Shown here: in pieces, positions 11,118 to 20,558 of the stretch | Numbering within the stretch: position 1 is the stretch's first letter | How the letters are laid out: each line of letters begins with the position of its first letter | Assembly: GCA_009829735.1 (NCBI GenBank) | Contig: CM020618.1 | Span: forward strand, 3,966,882-4,030,881 | Length of the DNA stretch: 64,000 bases | DNA from: Pyropia yezoensis | Taxonomy: Eukaryota; Rhodophyta; Bangiophyceae; Bangiales; Bangiaceae | Direction of reading: 5' to 3' | Made by a program: the position numbers and the translations under genes | Notes under the pieces: generated by a model | Seen by the model: the letters and a program-made list of their open reading frames with translations, nothing else | The model's database searches: none | What the model was told of the DNA's origin: nothing

Positions 11118-12177
11118 TGTTGGGTCCGCGCGGTGTCAGGCCACCGCCGCTGCCCCGCCGCCGCCGCGCGACCGTCGCGGCCACTCCCCGCCGCGTGGGG
11201 TGGTGGTGGGTGGGGGGTGGAACGCCGCCTCCCGGCCAGCCTCCCCGCCCGCCCCCCCACAGCCAACGGCGATGCCCGCGCGCGCAGCAACGACCCGGCG
11301 CGGCGGCGGCGGCGGCAAGGCAGGCTGGCACGGTCGCGCCGGCTGCAACAACCCGCGGTGGCGGCCAGGACGCACCCCCCCCGCCCCCCCCCGTCCCTCG
11401 CGGGTTGCAAGGGCGTCCGCGTGCGCGGCGCGCCGTCGACGGTGGCGCGGCGCGCATTGCGCGTCCGAGAGGCGGTGGCGGGGGAGGGGGGGCTGGGGCG
11501 GAACCGCCCGGCACGACAACGTCCCGCCCGCTGCACCGTTCCCCCCCCCCATCCACAACGCGCCGCTGACGTCACTGGCAGGGGAGCGGCCACGGCGGCG
11601 GCGGCGGCGGCGGCGGCGGCCGCCTGCCGAGTGGCCTGCCCGCGGGCGGGCGGCGGTGCCCAGCCGGCCGGCCGGCGCCCACCCTCTCCTCCGCCCGGCC
11701 CGCCGGCGTTGCCCCGGCGGGGGGACGGTTCCACTCTCCCCCACCGCCCCCCCACCCCCACCAACACCACGCCAACCTGCGCGCGCAAGGAGGCCGCCGC
11801 CGCTGTGCTGCCACCGCCGCCCCCTCCTCGCGGCCGTGCCGCCCGCCGTAGTCGACCGCCCCACCCCCCCGTGCGGCCAGGTGAGGGCGGCTGCGGGGGG
11901 AGCCGGCCGTCCCGCCGCTGGGCGTCCACCCCCCACCGCCACCACGCGTGTGGACCTGCTCGGCGGCCCGCCGCGGCCTGGTCTTCCTCCTCTCTCTTTT
12001 GTTTTTGTTTTTCTTGTTGGCTCCCCCCCTGCCGGCGGCCATCCTCTCCTCTCTCACCTTGTCCGTCCCTCTCCTTCGTGCTGCCCCCTCTTTTTTCTAT
12101 TCTGGGCATCCCACCTCCCGCATCCCACCCCCCCCCTCCCTTGAGCAACTCTCCCTCCCTCCTGTACGGGCTCTGGG
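8081..12177. other. 4-kb GC-rich low-complexity intergenic region
   Basis: This stretch is dominated by GCC/GGC/CCACC repeats, a poly-G tract of 29 at 11088-11116, C-runs near 9725 and 10100, and a GGT repeat at 10561-10591. All six frames stay open for long distances only because stop codons are rare in such sequence. A minus-strand frame at 9486-8725 has the most protein-like composition (for example AYPRAAMILSAADRR near 9160) but no homology I recognise. The last 200 bases (11960-12170) are C/T-rich and probably the leader of the next gene. Confidence 0.4.
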
Positions 12178-13716
12178 ATGTTTGCGCGCCCCCGGCCGGC
12201 CGGCTCCCCCCCAAGCTCCGCCACCCTCCGCATGAGCTCCTCGGCGCCCATCACGGGCGGCGCCGCCGCCGCCGACACGACCGCGGCGGGCGCCTCCCCC
12301 GTCAATGGCAGCGGCGGCGGCGGCGGTGTCATTGGCAGCAGCGGCAGTGGCAGCAGCAGTGGCGGCGGCGGCGGCGCCTACCCCTTTTCCAGCTCGGCGC
12401 GGGGGCCCTCCCGGTGGGCCCGCGCCGCCGCCGCCGGCGGCGCGCCCCGCCGGCGGGGCGTCGCGGCCGCCGCCGTTGCCGCCGCCGCCATTGCGGCGAT
12501 GACGCTCGCAGCGGCAGCGGCGATTACCCTCACCGCCGCGGCGCTGTGGGGGGGGGTGGTGGAGCTGGACGCCCTCCCCGCCCCCGTCGGCGACACCCTC
12601 CGCGCGGTGGCCACCCGGGGGGCTGGGGGGGGGGGGGTGGCCCCGCCACCGCCGCTGCCGCCGCCACCACCAGCACCGGCGGCGGTGGTGGCTCCCCTCT
12701 CGGCCGTGCCGGGGACGGCCGGACCGGCGGCCGCCCCCCCCGCCGCCCACCCGGTGGTCCCCCCCCCCCCGTGTGCGGCGGGCCGCGCGCGCGCCTTTCT
12801 GCTCGTCTTCATGGGCCACTCTGGCAGCTCGGCGCTCATGTCCCAGCTGGCGGCCCACAGCGCCATTGCCATCCCCGCCGCGGAGGCGGTCGACCACGGC
12901 GTCTACCGGCGCAACAGCACCGCCGCGCTGGCGCGGGCGCGGTCCATCTTTGCCACCGCCGCCGCGGAGGGCAAGGTGGGCGGCTTTAAGATCCGCCCCT
13001 GGCATATCGAGGCGGACCCGGCGGCGTGGCGGGCGCTGGCGCGGGAGGCGGGGGCGCGGCTGCTGTGGAATGTGCGGGGGAATGTGGTCAAGGCGGCGGT
13101 CGGGGAGTACACGGCGCGGGTGTTGAACGACAGCAGCGCCATTGAGGGCCTCCGGCCGGGCACAGAGGCCGCCCGCTGTGCGACGGGGGCGGGCTGCACG
13201 TTTGCGGTGGAGGACTTTGACGCCCTCTACGGCCTGATGCGGATGTTTGTCGAGAGCGACCGCCGCGTCGCGCGGGCGGTCACCGCCCTCGCCGCCCGCG
13301 CGCCGCCGCCGCCGCCGCCGCCCGCCGCCCACGATGGGGGCGCCGCCGGCGGGGGCGCGCCGCCGCCGCCGCCACCGCCCCCCCCGGCGCCGGCGGCGGC
13401 CGCCCCCCCGCTGTGTGCCATGACCGTTGCGTACGAGGAGTACCTGGCGGCGCCCGCGGCGGTGGTGACGTCCGTCCTGTCCTTCCTGGGCCTGCCCCCC
13501 GAGGTGCACCCGCCGACGCGGGCCAAGGCCACCCACGACGCGCTGTGCGTGGCGGTACGGAACTACGGGGCGCTGTGTGACGCCTTTTACGGCTGCACCG
13601 CCTGGCGGTGGATGCTGGATGACGCGCCGAATGGGTGCCGCTGCGCGGTGGCCGCGGGGGGGGGGCGGGGGTGGGCGGGGGGGGATGGGGACAAGTACTG
13701 TGGGGTGCCTCAGTAG
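12178..13716 (+). CDS. Type II membrane sulfotransferase-like protein
   Basis: The product is 512 residues. Residues 1-90 are a Ser/Gly/Arg-rich cytoplasmic tail. Residues about 95-125 form one Ala/Leu hydrophobic segment, a signal anchor. A Pro-rich stem runs to about 200 and the catalytic domain follows. The PAPS-binding loop is FLLVFMGHSGSSALMSQL (207-224) and the 3'-phosphate site is LLWNVRGNVVKAAVGEY (295-311). A late YEEYLAAPAAVVTSVLSFLG matches the C-terminal helix of many sulfotransferases. Cysteines near the end (residues 455-500) suggest a lumenal disulfide-bonded domain. Together this indicates a Golgi carbohydrate sulfotransferase. In a bangiophyte the natural substrate class would be cell-wall galactans, which is inference. 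A second ATG at 12232 is possible. Low-complexity Pro/Ala inserts interrupt the domain near residue 375. Confidence 0.72.
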   Translation: MFARPRPAGSPPSSATLRMSSSAPITGGAAAADTTAAGASPVNGSGGGGGVIGSSGSGSSSGGGGGAYPFSSSARGPSRWARAAAAGGAPRRRGVAAAAVAAAAIAAMTLAAAAAITLTAAALWGGVVELDALPAPVGDTLRAVATRGAGGGGVAPPPPLPPPPPAPAAVVAPLSAVPGTAGPAAAPPAAHPVVPPPPCAAGRARAFLLVFMGHSGSSALMSQLAAHSAIAIPAAEAVDHGVYRRNSTAALARARSIFATAAAEGKVGGFKIRPWHIEADPAAWRALAREAGARLLWNVRGNVVKAAVGEYTARVLNDSSAIEGLRPGTEAARCATGAGCTFAVEDFDALYGLMRMFVESDRRVARAVTALAARAPPPPPPPAAHDGGAAGGGAPPPPPPPPPAPAAAAPPLCAMTVAYEEYLAAPAAVVTSVLSFLGLPPEVHPPTRAKATHDALCVAVRNYGALCDAFYGCTAWRWMLDDAPNGCRCAVAAGGGRGWAGGDGDKYCGVPQ

Positions 13717-13742
13717 TAGAGGGGTTGGTAGAACAAAGGGAC

Positions 13743-13767
13743 GGGGGGGGGGGGGGGGGGGGGGGGG
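13743..13767 (+). repeat. Poly-G tract (25 nt) in the sulfotransferase 3' region
   Basis: An uninterrupted run of 25 G starts 26 bases after the stop codon of the sulfotransferase gene, between that gene and the convergently read helicase gene. Comparable runs are at 11088-11116 (29), 17111-17139 (29), 18207-18231 (C, 25) and 23804-23829 (26). The counts are likely to be imprecise because of sequencing slippage. Confidence 0.9.
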
Positions 13768-13881
13768 AAGAGAGGGACGAGGGCAGAGGCGAACAGTGGG
13801 ACAAAGAAGACCCAGACCGGGGACACGGGATTGTCTTTACTGGGCAAAAGAGGTGGGGAAGGAAAGGAGGTGCGCAACCGG

Positions 13882-16061
13882 TCAGAGGGGGGAGGAACTG
13901 GCGACGGCCTCTGGCAACGGCAGCGTCGGCGGGGTACGGCACCGACGGCGAGGGCCTCCCCTTCGTCTCCCCGCGAGAGTTCCAATCCACCAATGGCCCT
14001 GACCAGCAGTCGCAGCAGCTCTCGTCTTGCGTTTCTTTTCCCCCTGTCCTGACCCTCCGCCCCCCCCTCCCTCTTTTCCGCCCCCGCGTCGATGACCGCC
14101 GCCGAGACGCGCAGCGGTCACGCCGCCGCCGTGTCGGCGCGTCGCGGGGACCGCCGCGGGGTGCCGCCCCCCCCCCCCCCCCCGCTGCCGTCCCCCCCCC
14201 CCCCCCCCCGCGACAACACGGGGCGGCGCGTCGGCTGGCGGCGGCGGCGGCCGGCCCCGCTCCCGCGCCCGCCCCTCCTCCTCCTCCTCCAGGGCGGCGT
14301 AAAAGGCGAGCGCCCCCGCCTCTGCCACCACCCGCGCCGGGTCAAAGGACCGGAGCGCCACCCCCCCCCCCGCCACCGCCCGAGACAGGGCCACGTACAC
14401 CATGCCTGGCCCAAAGGCGGGGCCCACGTCGGCGACCAGCGACGGGAGCCCCCGCCCCTGGGCGGCGTGGACGGTCGACGCCCAGCCGGCGGCGAGCGGC
14501 AGCTGCGTCCGCACCGCCACGGGCAGGCCGTCGCCGTCGGGGGCGGCGGCCGCCACGGGCGGCACCACCCGCGTCACCCCATTGTCGTACGCGACCAGGG
14601 GGTACCGCCCCGCGGCGACGGCGGGGGTGGGGGGGGGGTGCGGCCGGGCGGACCGGTCGGGCGCGGCGGCCGCGGCGGCGGCCGCCGCCGCGGCGGCGGC
14701 GGCGGCGGCGGCCGCCCCGCGGCGGGGGCGGCGGCGGGCGGCCATGAGCCACCGCAGCCGGTTGCGGAGGAGGGTGGTGGCGTCGCCGACGGCGGCGGCG
14801 GCCGCTGTTGCCGCTGCTGCCGACGGCGCCCCGTCACCGCCCGCATGCCACGGCGGCGGCGGCGGCGGCGCGGCGGCGGCGGCGCCGAGCCCCCAGCTGC
14901 CCAGGTCGCCCAGCACCCCCTCCGCGGCGGCCGCCCAGGCGGCCAGCGCCGCCGGCGGCGCCGCCACCACCGCCGCGTCCGACACGGGCGGGGCTGCCCC
15001 CCCCCCCCCCGGCCCGCGTCGGCCGCGTCCAGGCGGCCCCACAGGCCGTCGCCCCACCAGCGGCGGCGCCCCCCCCCCTCCCCCCCCGCCCACGAGGCCG
15101 GGGGCGGCACAAACGCAACGACCACCCCCCCCACCCCGTTCGCCACCCCCCCCTCGTTGCGCGTCGCCACCACCCGCGCGCCAATGGCCAGCGGCAGCGC
15201 CGCGGCTTCCCGCAGGCCGTCCAGGCCCGCCACCGCCGGCCGCGTCACGGCCACGTCCACGGCGGTGTAGACGACGGCAACGGGGTGAGGGAGCGCCGCC
15301 AGCGCCGCCGCGTTGCGCGCCGCGGCGGTCGCCCGGTGGGTGCACAGCCATACAGGCGGGGGGGGGGGGGCTGCCGCCGTGGTGGCGTCGCCGCCGCTGC
15401 GGTGGCCGTCTGTGCCGTTGCCGCCGCCGTTGCCGCCGCCACCAGCGCCGCTGCTGGACACGCCCGTGGGGGGAGCCCCCCCGACGGCGCCCCCCCCCCC
15501 CCCTCCTCCTCCCCCGCCGTCTGGCGCCATGCGGCACAGCAGGTCATAGGTGGCGTCCGACACGCGGCCGAGGCGGAGGTCCGCGAGCGCCGCCACCAGC
15601 GGCGCCTCCGTCTGCCGGTGGACCGCCCGCAGGAGGACGGTGGTGGGAAAGGTGGCCGCCCAGGCGGCGGCCGTAAACGCCATGCGCCCCTTGGGGGGGG
15701 GCAGCTGAAGAAAGTCCCCCACCGCAATCATCTGGATACCCCCAAACGGGGAGCGGGGGGGGGGCGGCGGCCGCCCCGGCAGACACCCCCGCTCCGCGCG
15801 CCCCGCCGCCCCCCCCGCCGCGGCTGCCGTCCCCGGGGGGCGGCGGCGGCGGCGCCAGGCGCGCGCTGCGGCGGCGCCCGCCGCCCCCCGCACGTCCGCC
15901 CGCCGTGGCGCGGACGGCAGACGCGACGGCGGCGAGGGCGTCCACGTCGGCGGCGGCGAGCATGGACACCTCATCCACGAGGAGCACCCGGGTGGTGGCC
16001 CACCGGCGGGCCGCCGCCGGCGACAGCCGCCGCACCGCCGCGTCGACAGGGAGCACCGCCC

Positions 16062-16092
<31 letters not shown>

Positions 16093-16738
16093 GCCGGCCA
16101 GGGTGCCCGCAAACGACGCGAGCGTGACGCCGCCGGGGAGGGCGGCGGCCGCCACTCCCGTCGTGGCCGTGACGGCAACGGTGCCGGGCGGGTGCAGGGG
16201 GGCGATGGCGGCGAGGATGGCGCGGATGGTGGCGGTCTTGCCTGTTGTGTGCGTGTGGGGGGGGGGAAGGGGTTCGGGGTTGGAGAGTGAGGGGAGGAGG
16301 GGGGGGGGGGGGGGGGGGCGGGGGGGGGGGGGGGGGGAGGGAGAAGAAGGGGGGAGGGCGGGCGAGCAGGGAGCGCCCGGCAAGAGGCGGTCAGTCGCTA
16401 CGCTCCCGGCGCGGCCCGACGGCCAGATACCTCCGACGTGGCAAGCGCCCAGCCGGCCCGTCCCATCCCCCCCCCAAACGCCCTCCCCTCCCCGCCACCC
16501 ACACCCCCCGTCACGCACCCGTGCCAGCAGCGCCGGTGAGAAAGAAAGAGGCGCCCGCCACGGCCAGTGCCACCGCCCGCTCCTGCTCGGGGAGGAGCAC
16601 CAGTGGCGGCGGCGGGTCGGCCGCCTCGCCGGCCGGCGGTGGTGGTGGTGGCGACGGCGGCGTCGACGGTGGCGACGGCGGTGGCGCCGTGCAGGCCACC
16701 GCCGGCGACGGCGGCGACGGCGGCACAGCAGCAGCAGC

Positions 16739-16769
<31 letters not shown>

Positions 16770-17005
16770 GCGGCGGCAGTGGTAGCGTCCGTGACAGCGG
16801 CGGCGGCAGCAGCAGCAGTGGCAGTGGCAGTGACGGCCGCAGCGGCGGCGGTGGCGGTGGCGGCAGGCAGGCGGGACGGCACGCCAGACAATGGCGACAC
16901 GGACAGGGGGGACCGCAGCGGCGGCGGCGACGGCGGCGGCGGCAGCAGCGTCGACGGGCGTGCCGTGCCGGCAGCGTCCGCGGCGGCGGCGGTGGTGGCG
17001 GCCAT
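13882..17005 (-). CDS. PIF1-like DNA helicase, one intron, two compensating frame jumps at homopolymers
   Basis: PIF1 helicases unwind DNA 5' to 3' and act at G-quadruplexes, telomeres and mitochondrial DNA. Exon 1 ends in LPEQERAVALAVAGASFFLTG, then the Walker A GAAGTGKT is split by an intron (16242-16518). Exon 2 has VAVTATTGVAA, LASFAGTL and the DEVSML box near 15960. It continues with PFGGIQMIAVGDFLQLPP (near 15740), QTEAPLV, ARVVATRNEGGVANG (about 15170), AGWASTVHAAQG and YVALSRA. This is the complete PIF1 motif order. The reading frame changes between about 15940 and 15790 (a C8 run at 15809-15816 is the best site). It changes back near a C14 run at 14997-15010. The C-terminal stop used here (13882) lies beyond further C-runs and is uncertain. 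An alternative start at 17173 would include one minisatellite unit. Confidence 0.75.
16242..16518 (-). other. Intron of the PIF1-like gene
   Basis: The 277-nt intron begins GTGCGT and ends ACAACAG. Splicing it restores the Walker A motif exactly (the glycine codon is split after its first base). Near its 3' half the transcript strand is a very long C tract (G-runs at 16301-16337 on the plus strand), serving as an extreme polypyrimidine tract. Confidence 0.85.
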
Positions 17006-17110
17006 GGCGCGCGCGCCCGTCGTCGGCCGGCGGGACCGCTGGGACGGCAGCTGGCAGCCACAATGGGGCACGGACAATGGCGGCGCCGTCGACGGGCAGA
17101 GCGTCTCGGC

Positions 17111-17139
17111 GGGGGGGGGGGGGGGGGGGGGGGGGGGGG
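17111..17139 (+). repeat. Poly-G tract (29 nt) upstream of PIF1-like gene
   Basis: There are 29 consecutive G on the plus strand (C on the coding strand of the helicase gene). It directly abuts the first minisatellite unit and lies about 100 bases upstream of the preferred helicase start. Confidence 0.9.
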
Positions 17140-17575
17140 ATGATGGGCGGGTTGAAGGACGCTCTGCCGCCACTGACTCGCCTCGTGCCTCTACCTACAA
17201 ACCGCCCCGCGGCGGGCGACGGGCGGGTGGGGAGCGCCGGCGGGGGGGATGATGGGCGGGTTGAAGGACGCTCTGCCGCCACTGACTCGCCTCGTGCCTC
17301 TACCTACAAACCGCCCCGCGGCGGGCGACGGGCGGGTGGGGAGCGCCGGCGGGGGGGATGATGGGCGGGTTGAAGGACGCTCTGCCGCCACTGACTCGCC
17401 TCGTGCCTCTACCTACAAACCGCCCCGCGGCGGGCGACGGGCGGGTGGGGAGCGCCGGCGGGGGGGATGATGGGCGGGTTGAAGGACGCTCTGCCGCCAC
17501 TGACTCGCCTCGTGCCTATACCTACAAACCGCCCCGCGGCGGGCGACGGGCGGGTGGGGAGCGCCGGCGGGGGGG
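17140..17575. repeat. Minisatellite: four tandem copies of a 109-bp unit
   Basis: Units start at 17140, 17249, 17358 and 17467 with the word atgatgggcgggttgaagga. They are identical except that the fourth has cctataccta where the others have cctctaccta and ends in a longer G-run. The unit length is not a multiple of three. On the minus strand every unit offers the same ATG and open frame, but each copy is in a different frame. Confidence 0.95.
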
Positions 17576-18777
17576 GAGGGGGCGGGGGGGGGGGGGGGGG
17601 GGAGGGGGGACGGCGGCGTGCGGACGTGCTGCCCGCCCCCCCCCCCAGGTGCAAAGGGGCAGGGGGGGGGGGGGGGGGCGTGCCCCCCGCGTGCGCCCTC
17701 GACGGGACGGGCAGCGGGCGCGGGCGGCAGGCCCAGCGGCTGAAGGGGATGGCTGCTGGGGTGGGGGCTCCCCTCGAAGGCGGTAGGGGGGGGGGTGTGG
17801 GGGTGGGGGGTGGGCCCACCCCACCCATGGGTGGGCGCAGCCCGTGGCCGCCGCGTGGGGTGTCCCGGATCGGCGGCCGTTTCTGTTTCGAATCCACGCG
17901 TCCCCCCCCCTGGGGAAAGAAAGAGGGGAGGGGAGTCGCAGACGGCGGGCGCGCCTCCCCCCCTTCCCCCTGTGCATGGATGGATGGATGGACCCCGCAG
18001 CCCCCTTCCCCCCCCAAAGCCCCCCTTCCTCCCCGTCTACCCCGCAGCCCCCTTCCCCCCCTTCTCCCCCTCGGTTCCCCCCCCTTCCTCCCCAGTTCCG
18101 AGCCACCCCGCCGCCCGCCGCCTACAGGCGTCAAGCAGCCCGTGGGGGGGGGGGCCCTTGCCCAGCGACCCGGTCGCTGGGGGGTGGACGACCGCGCGTG
18201 GCGCGTCCCCCCCCCCCCCCCCCCCCCCCCCACCCCCCCCCCCCCTGTTTGCCCACCCACGCGCCCCCCCCTTCGCCCAGTCCTCTTTCTTTTCCTGCAC
18301 TGGGAAGGGGGGGGGGGGGGGTGGGCTACGGGGGTGAGGCGCGCCCGCGGGGGCCCCGCCACGCCCGGCCGGCGGTGGTGGTGGTGGCAGTGGCGGCGGC
18401 GGCAGCGGCGGCGGCGGTGGGGGCGCCGCGGCTGCGCCGCGGCGCGGCGCGGCGCGGCGGGCGGCCCCACGTGGCCCGCACCGACGGGGCGCGCGGGCGA
18501 CCCGGACGGCGCGCCGCCCCGCACGGTGGTGTGGGCGGCGGGCGGGGGGGGGGTCCGGCCGCCCCTCCGCGGGGGGCCTGGTGACGAAAAACCCGCACCG
18601 CGTGCGCGTCGGCGGGGGGGAGGAAGAGCCCCACCGCCCAGACGGCCCGCACGGGCGACGCGGGCGGGCGGTCCGGGGCGGCTGCCGGCGAGCGCCAGCG
18701 GCGGGGAGGGGCGGTGGCAGGTCGGACGGGCCGGGCTCGGGCGTCTGCGCCGCTGCCGCCCGTTTCTTCGTGCCGCC

Positions 18778-18845
<68 letters not shown>

Positions 18846-19075
18846 CACGGCGGGCTGCTTCCACGGGCCGGCGGGTGTGGGGTCCCGCGGCGTCAGCCGG
18901 CTCGCCATCCTCCCCTCCCCCCGCCATTGTCGCGGCCGGGCTCTGCCGTCAAACTGGGTTTGGCGTGCCCACCGCCCCCCCCTTCGCCACGTCCCCGCTC
19001 TTCGAAGAAGCAGGGTCTGCTTCCTCCCTCCCCCTCCCTCCCTCCCCCCCCCAACCGCACCGCAGGGCGGGAGCA
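17576..19075. other. GC-rich low-complexity region, possible minus-strand gene not confirmed
   Basis: Long C- and G-runs (18207-18231, 18310-18320) and CCG/GGC repeats dominate. A minus-strand ATG at 18927 opens a frame with an acidic Asp-rich cluster, a poly-Gly run coded by a GGC tract and then TKKRAAAAQTPEPG. This resembles a nuclear acidic protein, but the frame dissolves into proline repeats by 18037 and no domain is recognisable. I therefore do not call it. Confidence 0.3.
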
Positions 19076-19469
19076 GCGCAGTGGTGTCAAACCCCAAGAC
19101 GTCGGGGGACCGAATTTTGGCCCACACAGCGCGTGCGAACCCGTGCAGACCTCGAAAAACCCGGCTCAGAGGGTGCGTAATGGGCGTTTTTTTGCACTGG
19201 AGCGCACAGCCCGTGTAAGCACGCTTTGCCTGGTCTCCGTAGCTCCCTCTCTTCGTCGTTGGTGAGGACATCGACGCCTTAGACAACGACGAAGAGAGGG
19301 AGCTACGGAGACCAGGCAAAGCGTGCTTACACGGGCTGTGCGCTCCAGTGCAAAAAAACGCCCATTACGCACCCTCTGAGCCGGGTTTTTCGAGGTCTGC
19401 ACGGGTTCGCACGCGCTGTGTGGGCCAAAATTCGGTCCCCCGACGTCGTAGGGTTTGACACCACTGCGC
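19076..19469. repeat. Foldback element: 186-bp inverted arms around a 22-bp loop
   Basis: The left arm 19076-19261 and right arm 19284-19469 are reverse complements over 186 bp, with two mismatches seen near the outer ends (around 19095 and 19450). The loop is 19262-19283. The outer ends read cagtggtgtcaaaccc, which resembles the CAG-N-G terminal words of hAT transposons. The expected 8-bp target duplication is not evident. A transcript across it would form a hairpin of about 180 bp. Mirror-image open frames in each arm (for example RNGRFFALERTARVSTL) are by-products of the symmetry or remnants of a coding segment. Confidence 0.95.
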
Positions 19470-20558
19470 AGGGAACCGTGCAGCGCTTCCCAGATCTGCA
19501 GTCCACACTTTCCCGCAACCGTTCATGAAATATTGGCATTTTTGTTAGATCCAATAAAAAACGACTGCAACGGCGTTTTGCTGTCATGCCTGCAGGCCCG
19601 AACATCGTCACTAAGGTGCGCGCGCCCATTGAGGGGTCGATTAGATATCTAATGACCTATTGAGCTTACAATGAGCGAATTTAGGGTCCTGTTGCCGAGT
19701 CATTTTGGTGTAATTGAGAGGCGGGTTTCATGACCTTTCACAGGGTTGGCCTCAATGATCAGTCGGAGAGGGAGCCCGCCAGAGCGCTCCGAGAGCGACA
19801 CGCCCTTGCAAAAATTTCATCGGAGACCAAGCCACCACCTGCAGAGCAGTGGCGCGCCACGGCCCTGGTGATGTGCGTCCTGTGGGCCGTCTGAGGGGCA
19901 GTGAGTGCAAGTCCCTTGGCGGCAGGAGGGTGCGGGGGGGCAGTGCGACCTTGTGCTGGGGGAAAAGGCCCACGCCGTGGTCGAGGCAGCCTCACGCAGC
20001 GCCTCAACAAGCGTGTTGCTGACAACGGCACGCCCAAGGGGGGACCGTCACCTGTGCGGGGGCAGCAGTCGCCAGCCCTCCCCAAGCACTCTGACTTGGC
20101 CGAGGGGCTCATGGCTCGTCGGTTCGAGGGTGGCGCGTGGGAATGCGGGCGGCAAGGAAGGTGGGGACGGTGAGGGAGGCAGAGACGACGACGTGGGTGG
20201 GGACAAGGAGGGAGGTGGGAACGGAGGGGCTTTTGAGCAGGACTGTTGAGATGGCCGAGGACGCAGTGGCGAGGGGTGTGGTGGGGCGAAGGGGGACGGC
20301 GGGGACAAGCCGAGGAATTGGCGGCGGCGACGGTGGGGGCAGTGCGGAAGGGGCGGCGGGGATTTCTTCACGCGGCGTCGGCGCCCGAGGTGACGGAGCT
20401 GGTAAGGGACGCGGCTGGACCAGCTACCACCGCTCCAGCGCCATCTTCTTTCGGGATTTGCTGCTCCGCATGGCTGCTGCTTCCGGCTGCGGATGGTCGG
20501 TCACCAAGCGGCACGGTGGACGCTGCTGTGGTCTCGCCAATAACACCACCGACTGAAA
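19470..20558. other. Intergenic region without a supported gene
   Basis: Composition shifts from even near 19500-19760 to G-rich on the plus strand by 20150-20350. Plus-strand frames at 19901-20173 and 20137-20556 are short and low in complexity. Nothing is recognisable. Confidence 0.35.

Noticed and set aside
17140-17575. CRISPR-like array
   Set aside because: The units are contiguous 109-bp tandem repeats without unique spacers, in eukaryotic DNA.
18207-18231. Poly-C tract as a genuine coding proline run
   Set aside because: The surrounding frames show no protein-like composition, and run length is unreliable.
19166-19402. Paired identical small ORFs at the foldback as a conserved small protein
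   Set aside because: The duplicate reading follows from the inverted symmetry, with no independent sign of selection.
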